From assembly GCF_015776785.2 (NCBI RefSeq), contig NZ_LFMD02000002.1:646916-710915 (forward strand): a stretch of DNA of 64,000 nt, given 5' to 3'. Of this stretch, positions 17,527 through 26,960 are shown piece after piece (position 1 is the first letter of the stretch; every line of letters starts with the position of its first letter). The translations under genes and the position numbers were made by a program. Below the pieces are notes generated by a model. The model ran no database searches and had not been told where the DNA came from. It worked only from the letters and a program-made list of their open reading frames with translations. Origin of the DNA: Kitasatospora sp. SUK 42 (GTDB taxonomy: Bacteria; Actinomycetota; Actinomycetes; Streptomycetales; Streptomycetaceae).

Positions 17527-18917
17527 CAGCCGACCCGGCGCAGAAGGACCTTTCCAAGACCGCCTACGACCACCTGTGGATGCACTTCACCCGCATGTCG
17601 TCGTACGAGAACTCCCCCGTGCCGACGATCGTCAAGGGCGAGGGCACCTACGTCTGGGACGACAAGGGACGCAAGTACCTCGACGGCCTCGCCGGCCTGT
17701 TCGTCGTCCAGGCCGGTCACGGCCGCGAGGAGCTCGCCGAGGCCGCCGCCAAGCAGGCCAAGGAGCTCGCCTTCTTCCCGGTGTGGAGCTACGCCCACCC
17801 CAAGGCCGTCGAGCTGGCCGAGCGCCTCGCCAACTACGCCCCGGGCGACCTGAACAAGGTCTTCTTCTCCACCGGTGGCGGCGAAGCCGTCGAGACCGCC
17901 TGGAAGCTCGCCAAGCAGTACTTCAAGCTGACCGGCAAGCCGACCAAGTACAAGGTCATCTCGCGCGCCGTCGCCTACCACGGCACCCCGCAGGGCGCCC
18001 TGTCCATCACCGGCCTGCCGGGCCTGAAGGCCCCGTTCGAGCCGCTGGTGCCGGGCACCCACAAGGCGCCGAACACCAACATCTACCGCGCCCCGGCCTT
18101 CCTTGAGGGCCCCGACGGCACGGTCGACCCCGAGGCCTACGGCCGCTGGTGCGCCGACGAGATCGAGGTGGCCATCCTCAACGAGGGCGCCGAGACCGTC
18201 GCCGCCGTCTTCGTCGAGCCGGTGCAGAACGCCGGTGGCTGCTTCCCGCCGCCGCCCGGGTACTTCCAGCGCCTGCGCGAGATCTGCGACCGCCACGACG
18301 TGCTGCTGGTCTCGGACGAGGTCATCTGCGCCTTCGGCCGCCTGGGCACCATGTTCGGCGCCGACAAGTTCGGCTACCAGCCCGACATGATCACCTGCGC
18401 CAAGGGCATGACCTCGGGCTACTCCCCGATCGGCGCCACGATCATCTCGGACCGCCTGGCCGAGCCGTTCTACAAGGGCGACAACACCTTCCTGCACGGC
18501 TACACCTTCGGTGGCCACCCGGTCTCCTCCGCGGTGGCGCTGGCCAACCTCGACATCTTCGAGCGCGAGGGCCTGAACCAGCACGTGCTCGACAACGAGG
18601 CCGCCTTCCTGGGCACCCTCGACAAGCTGCGCGACCTGCCGATCGTCGGCGACGTCCGCGGCAACGGGTACTTCTACGGCATCGAGCTCGTGAAGGACAA
18701 GGTCACCAAGGAGTCCTTCAACGACGAAGAGGTCGAGCGCGTGCTCTACGGCTTCCTCTCGAAGGCCCTCTTCGACAACGGCCTGTACTGCCGCGCCGAC
18801 GACCGTGGCGACCCGGTCATCCAGCTGGCCCCGCCGCTGATCTCCGACCAGTCGACCTTCGACGAGATCGAGCAGATCCTGCGGACCAGCCTGACCGACG
18901 CGTGGGCGAAGATCTGA
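17523..18917 (+). CDS. Class III aminotransferase, probable putrescine/polyamine-pyruvate type
   Basis: PLP aminotransferase of 464 residues: Lys294 in TCAKGMTSGY binds PLP, Asp265 in VSDEVICAFGRLG contacts the ring, and STGGGEAVE (116-124) binds phosphate. The N-terminal LWMHFTRMSSYE and GLAGLFVVQAGHGR are typical of the spermidine/putrescine- and omega-amino-acid-pyruvate aminotransferases. Coupled translation with the Lrp regulator and divergence from an aminobutyraldehyde dehydrogenase support putrescine to 4-aminobutanal as its reaction. A strong terminator follows at 18944-18987. Confidence 0.87.
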   Translation: MTADPAQKDLSKTAYDHLWMHFTRMSSYENSPVPTIVKGEGTYVWDDKGRKYLDGLAGLFVVQAGHGREELAEAAAKQAKELAFFPVWSYAHPKAVELAERLANYAPGDLNKVFFSTGGGEAVETAWKLAKQYFKLTGKPTKYKVISRAVAYHGTPQGALSITGLPGLKAPFEPLVPGTHKAPNTNIYRAPAFLEGPDGTVDPEAYGRWCADEIEVAILNEGAETVAAVFVEPVQNAGGCFPPPPGYFQRLREICDRHDVLLVSDEVICAFGRLGTMFGADKFGYQPDMITCAKGMTSGYSPIGATIISDRLAEPFYKGDNTFLHGYTFGGHPVSSAVALANLDIFEREGLNQHVLDNEAAFLGTLDKLRDLPIVGDVRGNGYFYGIELVKDKVTKESFNDEEVERVLYGFLSKALFDNGLYCRADDRGDPVIQLAPPLISDQSTFDEIEQILRTSLTDAWAKI

Positions 18918-18943
18918 TCACCTGAGCCTTCTTCCCCACCCTC

Positions 18944-18987
18944 CGCCGAAGGGCGGCCCCGTTCCCCCACGGGGCCGCCCTTCGGCG
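18944..18987 (+). terminator. Strong rho-independent-like terminator
   Basis: Perfect 18-bp stem (18944-18961 with 18970-18987) and an 8-base loop, 27 bp after the aminotransferase stop. There is no U-run, as is common in streptomycetes. Confidence 0.9.
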
Positions 18988-19146
18988 TTCACACCACAGG
19001 CCCACCAACATCACAGTCGTACGACCAAACATGCCTGATTGCGGGTGATTTGCCCGCGATGGCCCAGTGTGCCGCAACCGCGACCGGCCCCTGTCGTTCT
19101 AATCTGACGACTGTCATATCCCTGCGGCCACCGAGGATGGAACCTC

Positions 19147-19902
19147 ATGTCAGCGGCACCGCCTGACAACGACGTGGTGTGGGCCCGAGGGATCGTCAAG
19201 TCCCACTACGGCACCCCCGCCCTGCGCGGCATCTCGATCGGCGTCCGCGACGGCGAGGTGCTCGCCGTCACCGGCCCGCGCGGCTCCGGCAAGAGCACCC
19301 TGCTCGGCTGCCTCTCCGCCCAACTCGCGGTCGACGAGGGCGAGGTCTGGTTCAACAGCTCCCCCGTGCACACCCTCGGCCGGGCCGGCCGCGAACGGCT
19401 GCGCCGCGACCGCTTCGGCTTCGTCGGCTCCGAGCCGCACCTCGTTCCCGAACTGACCGCCCGTGAGAACGTCGCCCTGCCGCTGCTGCTCGCCGGGGCC
19501 GGCAACAAGGCCGCGTACACCGCCGCCGACGAATGGCTCGAACGCCTCGACGTCGGCGACGTCGCCCGGCAGCGCCCCGACCGGCTGGTCCAGGGCCAGT
19601 GCCAGCGGATCGCCGTCGCCCGCGCCCTCGCCCCGCTGCCGCCCGTCGTCTTCGCCGACGACCCCACCGCCCCGCTGCACCGCGAAGCCGCCGAGCAGGT
19701 CCTGCGGATACTGACCAGCGCGGCCCGCTCGCACCAGCTCACCCTCGTCCTGGCCACCCACGACCCCGAGCTCGTCCGGTTCGCGGACCGCGCCGTCGCC
19801 CTCGTCGACGGACGGCTCACCGCCCCCGCCGCCCCCGTCCCGCGCGGCACCCCCGCCCAGGGGACGCCCGGTGCGTCCGCCGTCACGGCCACCCGCCGCT
19901 GA
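19147..19902 (+). CDS. ABC transporter ATP-binding protein with altered catalytic motifs
   Basis: MacB/FtsE-like ATPase of 251 residues. Walker A GPRGSGKST (43-51) and the switch His205 (ATHDPE) are normal. Three other motifs are not: the Q-loop Gln is missing (GFVGSEPHL at 91-99, where FVFQxxxL is usual), the signature is VQGQCQR (148-154) instead of LSGGQxQR, and Walker B ends FADDP with Asp172 in place of the catalytic Glu. ATP hydrolysis may be slow or absent. The permease gene starts 28 bp downstream. The C-terminus (about 225-251) is a Pro/Ala tail. The ATG at 19147 follows GAGGATGGAAC. Substrate unknown. Confidence 0.85.
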   Translation: MSAAPPDNDVVWARGIVKSHYGTPALRGISIGVRDGEVLAVTGPRGSGKSTLLGCLSAQLAVDEGEVWFNSSPVHTLGRAGRERLRRDRFGFVGSEPHLVPELTARENVALPLLLAGAGNKAAYTAADEWLERLDVGDVARQRPDRLVQGQCQRIAVARALAPLPPVVFADDPTAPLHREAAEQVLRILTSAARSHQLTLVLATHDPELVRFADRAVALVDGRLTAPAAPVPRGTPAQGTPGASAVTATRR

Positions 19903-19929
19903 CGACGCCGAGCCGCTGAAAGAGTCGAC

Positions 19930-21081
19930 GTGTTCTACCTCCGTCTGGCCCGGGGCTACCGGGTGCCCGACCTCGGCCGCTGGCTGCTCACCGCGCTGGC
20001 CGCCGCCGTGGTCGCCGCCTTCCTCCTGCGCTCCCTCGGCCGGGCGATGAGCGACCCGCTCGGCGGCACCGACGCGGTGGCCCGGCTGCTCTGGTGCCTG
20101 CCCCCGCTCGCCGCCGTCGCCTGGTTCGCGGCCGTCGCCGCCCGCTCGGTGCCCGCCCGGCGGCCCGAACGCATCGCCGGACTCACCGCCGCCGGCGCCG
20201 GCTCCCGCCGGATCCGCTCCCTGATCGCCGGCGAGGTCGCTCTCGCCTGCACCCTCGGCAGCGTCGTCACCCTGCTGCTCTTCCTGGTGCTGCGCAACGA
20301 CATCGCCGGGCCCTCGCTCGCCCCCGACCTCGGCATGGGCGTACCGCTGCCGGCCGCCGCGCCCGTCACCCTGCTCGCCCTGGTCCCGCTCACCGCGGGC
20401 ATCGCCGCCGCCTGCGCGGTACCCGCCAACGAGACCCTGCCCGGCGGCCGCACCCGCAGCCGCACCGGCTTCGGCGCGCTGCGGATCGCCCTGCCGATCG
20501 GGCTGGTCGTGGTCGGCGCCGCACTCGAACTCATCGCGCTGCGGCCCGGCGCCGCCGTCGACGGCCGCCCGATCCATCTGCCCGCCGGGCTCGGCTCCAC
20601 CAGCACCGACGCCCTCGGCGCCTGGGCCGCGAGCGCCCTCGGACTCGCCCTGCTCACCGGCCCGCTGCTCGCCTGGACGGGGCGGCTGCTCGCCGTCGGC
20701 CGGCCCACCCCGCTGCGGCTGCTGGCCGGGCGCGGCCTCACCGCCCAGGCCCGGCGGCTCGGCCCGCCGCTGGCCGTCCTCACCCTCGTCGTCGCGATGG
20801 TGCTCACCACCATCCGCTACTGGATCGGCACGCCCGACAGCGCCGACGCGCTGCCCGCCATCGAGGCCTGCCTGGTGCTCGGCTGCGCCGCCGCCGCGGT
20901 GGTCTCCCGGCTGGCCGAGGTCCGCATCGACCGCCGGGACGTCACCGAGGCGCTGCTGCGCCTCGGTGCCTCGCCCCGGCTGCTGTTCGGCGCGGTCGCG
21001 CTGCGCACCCTGGCGGTGGGCACCACGCTGCTGGTGACCGGCGGGGCGACCGCCGCGCTGGCGGCCGCCGGACTGCGCTGA
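19930..21081 (+). CDS. ABC transporter permease, FtsX-like fold
   Basis: Membrane protein of 383 residues with about eight hydrophobic segments (for example 19-37, 57-72, 105-122, 140-165, 185-202, 230-250, 275-290, 350-380). The motif RPERIAGLTAAGAGSRRIR after the second segment and VTEALLRLGASPRLLF near the end look like the cytoplasmic coupling loops of FtsX/MacB permeases, occurring twice as in a two-half protein. The GTG start is at 19930. It pairs with the preceding ATPase. The stop at 21081 is 12 bp from the convergent rlmN stop. Function unknown. Confidence 0.78.
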   Translation: MFYLRLARGYRVPDLGRWLLTALAAAVVAAFLLRSLGRAMSDPLGGTDAVARLLWCLPPLAAVAWFAAVAARSVPARRPERIAGLTAAGAGSRRIRSLIAGEVALACTLGSVVTLLLFLVLRNDIAGPSLAPDLGMGVPLPAAAPVTLLALVPLTAGIAAACAVPANETLPGGRTRSRTGFGALRIALPIGLVVVGAALELIALRPGAAVDGRPIHLPAGLGSTSTDALGAWAASALGLALLTGPLLAWTGRLLAVGRPTPLRLLAGRGLTAQARRLGPPLAVLTLVVAMVLTTIRYWIGTPDSADALPAIEACLVLGCAAAAVVSRLAEVRIDRRDVTEALLRLGASPRLLFGAVALRTLAVGTTLLVTGGATAALAAAGLR

Positions 21082-21093
21082 CGCCCCTCCGGC

Positions 21094-22194
21094 TCAGCCG
21101 GCCGCGGCGAGCTGGCCGCAGGCGCCGTCGATCTCCTGGCCACGGGTGTCACGGACGGTCGTCGGCACGCCGTGCGCCTGGAGCCGGCGGACGAACTCCC
21201 GCTCGTCCTCGGGCCGGGAGGCCGTCCACTTGGAACCCGGGGTCGGGTTCAGCGGGATCAGGTTGACGTGCACCCGGCGGTTCTTGATCAGCCGGCCGAG
21301 CAGGTCGGCCCGCCACGCCTGGTCGTTGATGTCCTTGATCAGCGCGTACTCGATGGAGACCCGGCGGCCGGACTTCTCGGCGTAGTTCCACGCCGCCTCC
21401 AGCACCTCGTCGACCTTCCAGCGGGTGTTCACCGGGACCAGCTCGTCGCGCAGCTCGTCGTCCGGGGCGTGCAGCGACAGCGCCAGACGGCAGCTGAGGC
21501 CCTCGTCGGCGAACCGGTACATCGCCGGGACGAGGCCCACGGTGGAGACCGTGATGCCGCGCTGGGACAGGCCGAAGCCGTCCGGCGCCGGATCGGTCAG
21601 CCGGCGGATCGCGGACAGCACCCGGTTGTAGTTGGCCAGCGGCTCGCCCATCCCCATGAAGACCACGTTGGACAGCCGCGCCTCGCCACCGGGGATCTCT
21701 CCGCTGCGCAGCGCGCGCATCCCGGCGGCGATCTGCTCGACGATCTCGGCCGTGGACAGGTTCCGGGTCAGCCCCGCCTGGCCGGTGGCGCAGAACGGGC
21801 AGTTCATGCCGCAGCCGGCCTGCGAGCTGATGCACATGGTGACCCGGTCCGGGTAGCGCATCAGCACCGACTCGACCAGCGTGCCGTCGAACAGCTTCCA
21901 GAGCGTCTTGCGGGTGTCGTCGCCGTCGCAGGAGACGTGCCGGACCACCGACATCAGCTCGGGCAGCAGGCTCTCGGTGAGCTTCTCCCGGCTGGCGGCG
22001 GGGATGTCCGTCCAGCTCGCCGGGTCGTTCGACATCCGGCCGAAGTAGTGGTTGGAGAGCTGCTTGGCGCGGAACGGCTGCTCGCCCAGCTCGGCGACGG
22101 CCTCCTTGCGCTCGGCGGGGCTCAGGTCGGCGAGGTGTCGCGGGGGCTTGGCGCCGCGCGGCGCGACAAAGGTGAGTTCTCCGGGCTTAGGCAT
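21094..22194 (-). CDS. rlmN: Dual-specificity 23S rRNA/tRNA adenine-C2 methyltransferase RlmN
   Basis: Radical SAM methyltransferase of 366 residues that methylates A2503 of 23S rRNA and A37 of some tRNAs. The iron-sulphur cluster Cys are 128, 132 and 135 in GCGMNCPFC; the resolving/catalytic Cys359 lies in the C-terminal [20 protein letters not shown] is the SAM-binding GGEP-type motif. Start ATG 22194 with GGAA upstream. It is convergent with the ABC permease gene. Complete and typical. Confidence 0.96.
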   Translation of the reverse strand: MPKPGELTFVAPRGAKPPRHLADLSPAERKEAVAELGEQPFRAKQLSNHYFGRMSNDPASWTDIPAASREKLTESLLPELMSVVRHVSCDGDDTRKTLWKLFDGTLVESVLMRYPDRVTMCISSQAGCGMNCPFCATGQAGLTRNLSTAEIVEQIAAGMRALRSGEIPGGEARLSNVVFMGMGEPLANYNRVLSAIRRLTDPAPDGFGLSQRGITVSTVGLVPAMYRFADEGLSCRLALSLHAPDDELRDELVPVNTRWKVDEVLEAAWNYAEKSGRRVSIEYALIKDINDQAWRADLLGRLIKNRRVHVNLIPLNPTPGSKWTASRPEDEREFVRRLQAHGVPTTVRDTRGQEIDGACGQLAAAG

Positions 22195-22292
22195 GGTTGT
22201 TCCAGTGTCGCAGACGCCGGAAGTCCGCCCCGCCCGCGCACCGGTCGGAGGACGCGGCCGCGGCGCGCGTGCGTGCGCACCGGGGCCCCGGC

Positions 22293-24401
22293 TCAGGGCT
22301 CCCCGACGGTGCTCCAGTCGCCGAACGAACCGTCCTCCCGCTGCCGGCTCTCGCGCAGGCGGCCGTCCGGGCCGAGCGCCACCAGGTCCGTCAGGCCGTC
22401 GCGGTCGACTCCGGCGGCCGGCACCCCGACGATGAAGCCGGCCAGGTCGCTCCAGTCGCCGAACCGCCCGTCGGCGCCCTCGCGGTTGACGCTGACACCA
22501 CCGTCCCGGTTGCGTACGGCCACCACCGTTCGGTGCGGGGAGGGACCGGGTGCGGACGCCACGGCCGGCGCACCGCTGCCACCGTGGTCGGGCCCGCCGC
22601 CGACCGGCTCGGTCTCCGGCGCCCATCGGCCGTCCGGGTCGCCCTGGACGAGGCGCATCGTGTACGAGCGGACGTCCTCGGACAGCGGGTTGCCGCTGGA
22701 GAGCTGCCGGTAGAACAGCACCGGGCGGCGGTCGGGGTCCGTTCCCACCGCGATGCCCCCGCTCGGGGAGACGCTCGGGAAGTCATGGTCGGGCGCCAGG
22801 ACGCCGTCGGGTGTCGGCTGGGACCAGTGCAGCACCGCCGGGCGTGCGCCGGGCGGTGCGGCGACGGCGAACACCTCGATCCGGCCGTTCGCGTCGGCGA
22901 CGGCCGAGGGCGCGTCCTGCACGCCCGCACCTCCGAGATCGGCCCAGTCGCCCCACGTCCCGTCGGGTCCGGTCTGTGTCCTGCTGCTGATGCCGCCGCC
23001 GCGGTTGCGGACGAACACGTGCAGCCGGCCCGTTCCGTCGGCGACCGAGACGGGCAGGCTCACCTGGAGCGCGGGGTCGGCGAGCTTGGAGGTCCCCTGG
23101 GCGGCCATGGTGTCGGGGCTGCCCAGGCCGGTCCAGGTCCACTCCCCCGCGGGATCCTGCGTGCGGGAGACGATCTCGCCGGTGTCCGCGCGCTGCCCGA
23201 ACACCGCCAGCCCGCCGTCCCCACGGCGGGTCACGGTCAGACCCGCCGCCAGCGGTCCGCCCGGGCGCTCGTGCACGACCGGGCCGTGCCACACCTTGTC
23301 CTCGTCCTCGGCCCATTCGAGGAGCGAGCCGCTCTCCACCGCGAAGGCGTGCAGGGTACCGGTCCGGTCGGCGGCCACCACCTGGGTGGACCGGGGGGAG
23401 CGCAGGTACTGCCGGGACTGCCAACCCCCGTACCTGCCCTTCGCGAAGGCTGCTCCGGTGGGCAGGTTGACGTCCCGCCCGGCGTACCTCCGGAAGGTGG
23501 CGTACTTGGCGGCGGTCTCCACGGAGGAGAGGACGGCCGGTGAGAGCCAGGTGTTGTAGTCGCGGTAGTGCTCGACCAGCACCTGGCGTCCGAGCGCCGT
23601 GTACTCCGCGACCGCCGCGTCCGCGAACCACGCGGCGGAGATGTGGTCCGGGTGGTCGTGGTCCGCGTGGGCCGTCCAGAGCGTCGGGTCCGGCGCCGGG
23701 TCCTGCACCCTGACCAGGGTGGGCCTCTGGTCCGCGAGCACGTCGTCCAGCATGCCGAGGAGCCGCTTGCCGTCGTAGACCTGCGGCCAGACGGTGCCGG
23801 GGCCGTCCATGTCCAGCGTCGCGGTCCGGGCGGGCACGGCGCTGTCCCTGGTCTCCCAGAGCCGGCGCAGGGCGTTCCCGCCGAGGTAGGACGAGTCCGC
23901 GTACTCGGGAAGGTTGAGGAAGACGAGCTGCAGCGACCGGTTCGCCTTGAGGGTGAAGCGCTCGGCGACCGGACCGCCCGGCGCCGGCCTGTAGTTCTCC
24001 CGGTCCCAGCAGGCCGGGCCCGGGTCGTCGGCGCACTCGCCGGCCCCGGCCCCGGTCGCCTCGCCCGCCATCCGGGCGTAGGCGAGCCGGGCGCCGTCCT
24101 GCCGGTGGGCCGCGTAGGCCGCCCCGGCGCCGGCGGCGCCGCCGGTCACGTAGACGGTGGTCACCTTCAGGCCCGCCCGGATGCTGTTGGACAGGTCCGG
24201 ATTCATGAACAGCAGATCGTCGTCCTGGTGGGCGACGACCTGGACGACCGTCGTGGGCCGACCGGCGGTCCGCTCCAACGGCGGCGGCAGGTGATGCCTC
24301 GGCCCCGTCGTCAGCACGGTCGGCGCCGCCCACGTCTGCGACACCATCAAGGCCAACGCCGCCACGGCGGTCGTCACCCGCCCCACCCTGCACCCGCCCA
24401 T
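22293..24401 (-). CDS. Secreted PIG-L family deacetylase with C-terminal propeller-like domain
   Basis: About 702 residues from ATG 24401; a GTG 24 bp downstream also fits the signal peptide. Residues 8-27 are a hydrophobic export signal. The PIG-L (LmbE) deacetylase domain spans about 50-290, with the zinc motif AHQDDD (57-62) and the second metal-binding stretch HADHDHPDH (245-253). Residues about 350-702 hold repeated blades such as [21 protein letters not shown] and [10 protein letters not shown], with DGxGR/DRDG linkers, as in FG-GAP or PLL-like beta-propellers that often bind glycans. The likely role is N-deacetylation of an exported or cell-wall sugar. It lies next to a Stealth-type transferase gene. 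Substrate unknown. Confidence 0.85.
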   Translation of the reverse strand: MGGCRVGRVTTAVAALALMVSQTWAAPTVLTTGPRHHLPPPLERTAGRPTTVVQVVAHQDDDLLFMNPDLSNSIRAGLKVTTVYVTGGAAGAGAAYAAHRQDGARLAYARMAGEATGAGAGECADDPGPACWDRENYRPAPGGPVAERFTLKANRSLQLVFLNLPEYADSSYLGGNALRRLWETRDSAVPARTATLDMDGPGTVWPQVYDGKRLLGMLDDVLADQRPTLVRVQDPAPDPTLWTAHADHDHPDHISAAWFADAAVAEYTALGRQVLVEHYRDYNTWLSPAVLSSVETAAKYATFRRYAGRDVNLPTGAAFAKGRYGGWQSRQYLRSPRSTQVVAADRTGTLHAFAVESGSLLEWAEDEDKVWHGPVVHERPGGPLAAGLTVTRRGDGGLAVFGQRADTGEIVSRTQDPAGEWTWTGLGSPDTMAAQGTSKLADPALQVSLPVSVADGTGRLHVFVRNRGGGISSRTQTGPDGTWGDWADLGGAGVQDAPSAVADANGRIEVFAVAAPPGARPAVLHWSQPTPDGVLAPDHDFPSVSPSGGIAVGTDPDRRPVLFYRQLSSGNPLSEDVRSYTMRLVQGDPDGRWAPETEPVGGGPDHGGSGAPAVASAPGPSPHRTVVAVRNRDGGVSVNREGADGRFGDWSDLAGFIVGVPAAGVDRDGLTDLVALGPDGRLRESRQREDGSFGDWSTVGEP

Positions 24402-24500
24402 TCGTCCGCCCCGGCCGCATCCGCCCAAGGGGGCGCTCCCGAAGGATTATCACACCCTGTCAGGTCGCGGTGGACCGGCCGGTCGAGGACGGGCCCGGGA

Positions 24501-24520
24501 CGGCCGGGCCGACCCGGCCG
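24501..24520. terminator. Short GC hairpin after the Stealth gene
   Basis: Perfect 8-bp stem cggccggg / cccggccg with a 4-base loop, about 40 bp after the Stealth stop and upstream of the PIG-L gene. Confidence 0.5.
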
Positions 24521-24522
24521 TC

Positions 24523-24554
24523 AGGGCGTCGGGGCGTCGGGGCGTCGGGGCGTG
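24523..24554. repeat. Four tandem copies of an 8-bp unit
   Basis: Units agggcgtc, ggggcgtc, ggggcgtc and ggggcgtg lie directly downstream of the Stealth stop codon (24559). The copy number could vary by slippage. Confidence 0.85.
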
Positions 24555-24558
24555 GTCC

Positions 24559-26484
24559 TCACTCCACCTCGACGGGCGTGGATCCGTCGGCCTCCGGGCG
24601 GATCGGGCCGCCCTCCTCCTCGGGTTCCACGGTCTCGAACGGGGAGGGGACCGGGAAGTAGGCCCGCAGGAAACCGGTGACGGCCTCCTCCTGCTCCTGC
24701 GGGGAGAGCAGGTCGCGGGTTCCGTCGGCGAGGCAGAAGTAGTCCGCCCAGCGCTCGTCCCGCAGTTCCGCGAGCCGGGCGAGGTCCTCGGTGCTGTCGG
24801 TGACGAAGTAGCCGTCGTAGAGGTGCCCCTCCACGGCGCGGGCGGTCGCGTGGGCGTAGTGGATGGCCAGGGTGACCGGCGCGAGGTCCGCGGCGGACCG
24901 GAAGGCCGAACGGACGGTGTCGTGCAGCTCGTCCGCGAACCTCTCCGCGCTCTCGGCCAGGACACTGCGGCGCAACGGGTGCGGAGAGTGCTTGAGGGTG
25001 CGGGGGTACGTCTTGCCGACGGCAGCGGCCAGGACGGCGCGGGTGTTCTTCAGGGCGGCGACGTAGACCGAGTCGTCGGCCTCGACGTCGCCGGGCGGAA
25101 CGATTCGGCTGTCGGAGAAGCAGCGGGGCAGTCCGTTGCCGAGGAAGAAGTCCTCGGGCACGAGGGGGCGGCCGAGGAAGACGTCGTCGTTCACGTACAG
25201 GAAGTGCTCGGCGAGTCCGGGGATCAGGTGCAGCCGGCTCTCGATGGCGTGGGAGTTGAACACCGGTCCACCATCGGTGCCGGCGAACAGCTCGCGGTGC
25301 GAGACGACCGTCAGGCCCGGTTCGTCGGTGTCCAGCCAGTGCGGTACCTGATCGTCGGTGACCAGGTACACGTGTCTGATCCAGGGCGCGTGCGCGGCGA
25401 GCGCGCGCAGGCAGTACCGCAACTCGTCGCGGTTGCGGAAGCGCTGGTCGGCGTCGCCCGCGATGCCGCTGGCGGCGGTGCCGTCCTCCTCCGCGATCGG
25501 GCCCGCGGTGTGGGCGAGCCGGGCCCGGGCGGCGGCACGGCGCTCCTGCCAGGCGGGGTCGGCGTCGTCGACCCAGGTGATCACGGCGTCGACGGGGAAC
25601 GTGACCTGGTCCGGCAGGGACGTGGCGAAGACGTCGAGCAGCGGGTAGGACCGCCCGTCGACGGTCGTCGTGGCGGTGGCCTCCAGCGAGGGCACCCACC
25701 AGCCGAGCGGGGTCTCGTCTATCGAGGCGATCGCGCCCCGGGAAGGGGCGGCGGAGTCCCAGAACTCGACGTCGCAGCCGGTGTCGGGGCCGTACACCAG
25801 GGTGTCGATCGCCGCGGGCCGGTAGATCCGCACGCCCTTGACCCGGTCCGTCGGCCAGACCGGGCCGACCTGGTATTCCTCCGGTGCGCCGCCCTCGTCG
25901 GACGCGGCGTCCTCGTCCGGTCCGTCGGCCGGGGCGTCGTCCGGACCGCCCTGGGCCTCCTCCATCAGGACGACCGCGGCGGGCAGCTGCTCGGCCAGGA
26001 CGGTGCCGAGGGTACGGCCGTGCTCCAGCAGGTCCGCGTAGACGGCCTGTCCGGCGAACGCGGCGGACAGCGCCTCCAGCACCGCCTCGCGGTCACCGGG
26101 GGCTATCGCCAGCCGGTGACGCGGATGCCGGTCGGGCACGATGCCGTGCGCGATGCCGACCTCGCGCAGCGCCCCGGTCACCTCGGCCAGGTTGCCGTCC
26201 CGGCGCTGCCCCGGCAGGAGCTTCCGGTGCGGCTCCGCCAGGAGGTCGCCGCAGCGGGCCACACCGGTCGGGGCCGCGATCAGCTCCGCCTCGCGGGCGG
26301 AACGCGCCCGGGCCAACCGCTCGATCGGAGCAAGCGGCTCCTCCTCGACGGGCTCCGGTGCTCCTTGCGCCTGCTCCTGGGCCTGGGCCTGTTCGGGACT
26401 TTCTCCCGTGGAGGACCGGCGACGGCGCGCCAGCACAGCGAGCGGGCGCATCGCGGTGGCGAAGCGGGCCGAGCGGACGGACAC
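24559..26484 (-). CDS. Stealth-family sugar-phosphate transferase
   Basis: Protein of 641 residues with all four Stealth conserved regions in order: CR1 about 298-312 (DAVITWVDDADPAW), CR2 348-447 (RFRNRDELRYCLRAL to HFLYVNDDVFLGRPL), CR3 479-511 (LKNTRAVL to KHSPHPLRRSVLAE) and CR4 584-618 (LSPQEQEEAV, PSPFE). The family transfers hexose-1-phosphates to make phosphate-linked capsule or wall polymers. The N-terminal 200 residues carry an acidic/Gln-rich stretch. There is no membrane segment. The start is GTG 26484, chosen because TTGGAG lies 6 bases before it; the ATG at 26451 lacks a ribosome site. A G8TG6 tract adjoins that ribosome site. Confidence 0.88.
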   Translation of the reverse strand: MSVRSARFATAMRPLAVLARRRRSSTGESPEQAQAQEQAQGAPEPVEEEPLAPIERLARARSAREAELIAAPTGVARCGDLLAEPHRKLLPGQRRDGNLAEVTGALREVGIAHGIVPDRHPRHRLAIAPGDREAVLEALSAAFAGQAVYADLLEHGRTLGTVLAEQLPAAVVLMEEAQGGPDDAPADGPDEDAASDEGGAPEEYQVGPVWPTDRVKGVRIYRPAAIDTLVYGPDTGCDVEFWDSAAPSRGAIASIDETPLGWWVPSLEATATTTVDGRSYPLLDVFATSLPDQVTFPVDAVITWVDDADPAWQERRAAARARLAHTAGPIAEEDGTAASGIAGDADQRFRNRDELRYCLRALAAHAPWIRHVYLVTDDQVPHWLDTDEPGLTVVSHRELFAGTDGGPVFNSHAIESRLHLIPGLAEHFLYVNDDVFLGRPLVPEDFFLGNGLPRCFSDSRIVPPGDVEADDSVYVAALKNTRAVLAAAVGKTYPRTLKHSPHPLRRSVLAESAERFADELHDTVRSAFRSAADLAPVTLAIHYAHATARAVEGHLYDGYFVTDSTEDLARLAELRDERWADYFCLADGTRDLLSPQEQEEAVTGFLRAYFPVPSPFETVEPEEEGGPIRPEADGSTPVEVE

Positions 26485-26960
26485 GGAAACTCCAAGGGGG
26501 GGGTGGGGGGTGGAGCCGCAAGATGACGGGGGGAAGTGCCTTGTGCCCGAGCGTCCGGTTCCACCGGCTTCGTCTCCGCCGCACCGCCCGTAACGGGGGT
26601 CCCATTGCGCTGCGGGAGATCGTATGCGACCAGGGAAACAGTTCATAGAGTTCCGGTAACGATCACGCGTCCTTTTGGAGACCGGACCCTGACCGGAACC
26701 GCGCCCGGAAGGCCGTCGACCGACCGTTTCACACCGGAGAAACGGCGACCCGGCGGACCAAGACGGCCCCACGTACACGTAAAGGGCGCTCTACCGGTGG
26801 AGAACCCACGGGTGGTACGGCCCCGCCGCCGCTCCTGCCTGTGTGTGCGCCCCGGGCCCGGGCCCGGCCGTTCCGGCGGCGCGTACGGCGGAGGCCCCGG
26901 ACGCGTGGCGTCCGGGGCCCTCCCTGCGTACCAGATCGCACTCCACGTGCGAGGAGAGGA
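26485..26960. other. 476-bp intergenic region between the Stealth gene and cdsA
   Basis: It holds a guanine tract (G8, T, G6 at 26496-26510) next to the Stealth ribosome site, an AT-richer stretch at about 26610-26680 that probably contains the Stealth promoter (a TACGAT-like -10 on the minus strand near 26620), and the cdsA terminator at 26893-26919. I see no gene in it. Confidence 0.6.
26893..26919 (-). terminator. Terminator of the pyrH-frr-cdsA transcript
   Basis: Perfect 12-bp stem (ggccccggacgc / gcgtccggggcc) with a 3-base loop, beginning about 40 bp after the cdsA stop. Confidence 0.8.

Noticed and set aside
19147..21081. FtsE-FtsX cell-division pair
   Set aside because: The ATPase lacks the FtsE signature and the permease has about eight membrane segments rather than four; true ftsEX in streptomycetes sits near prfB, which is not here.
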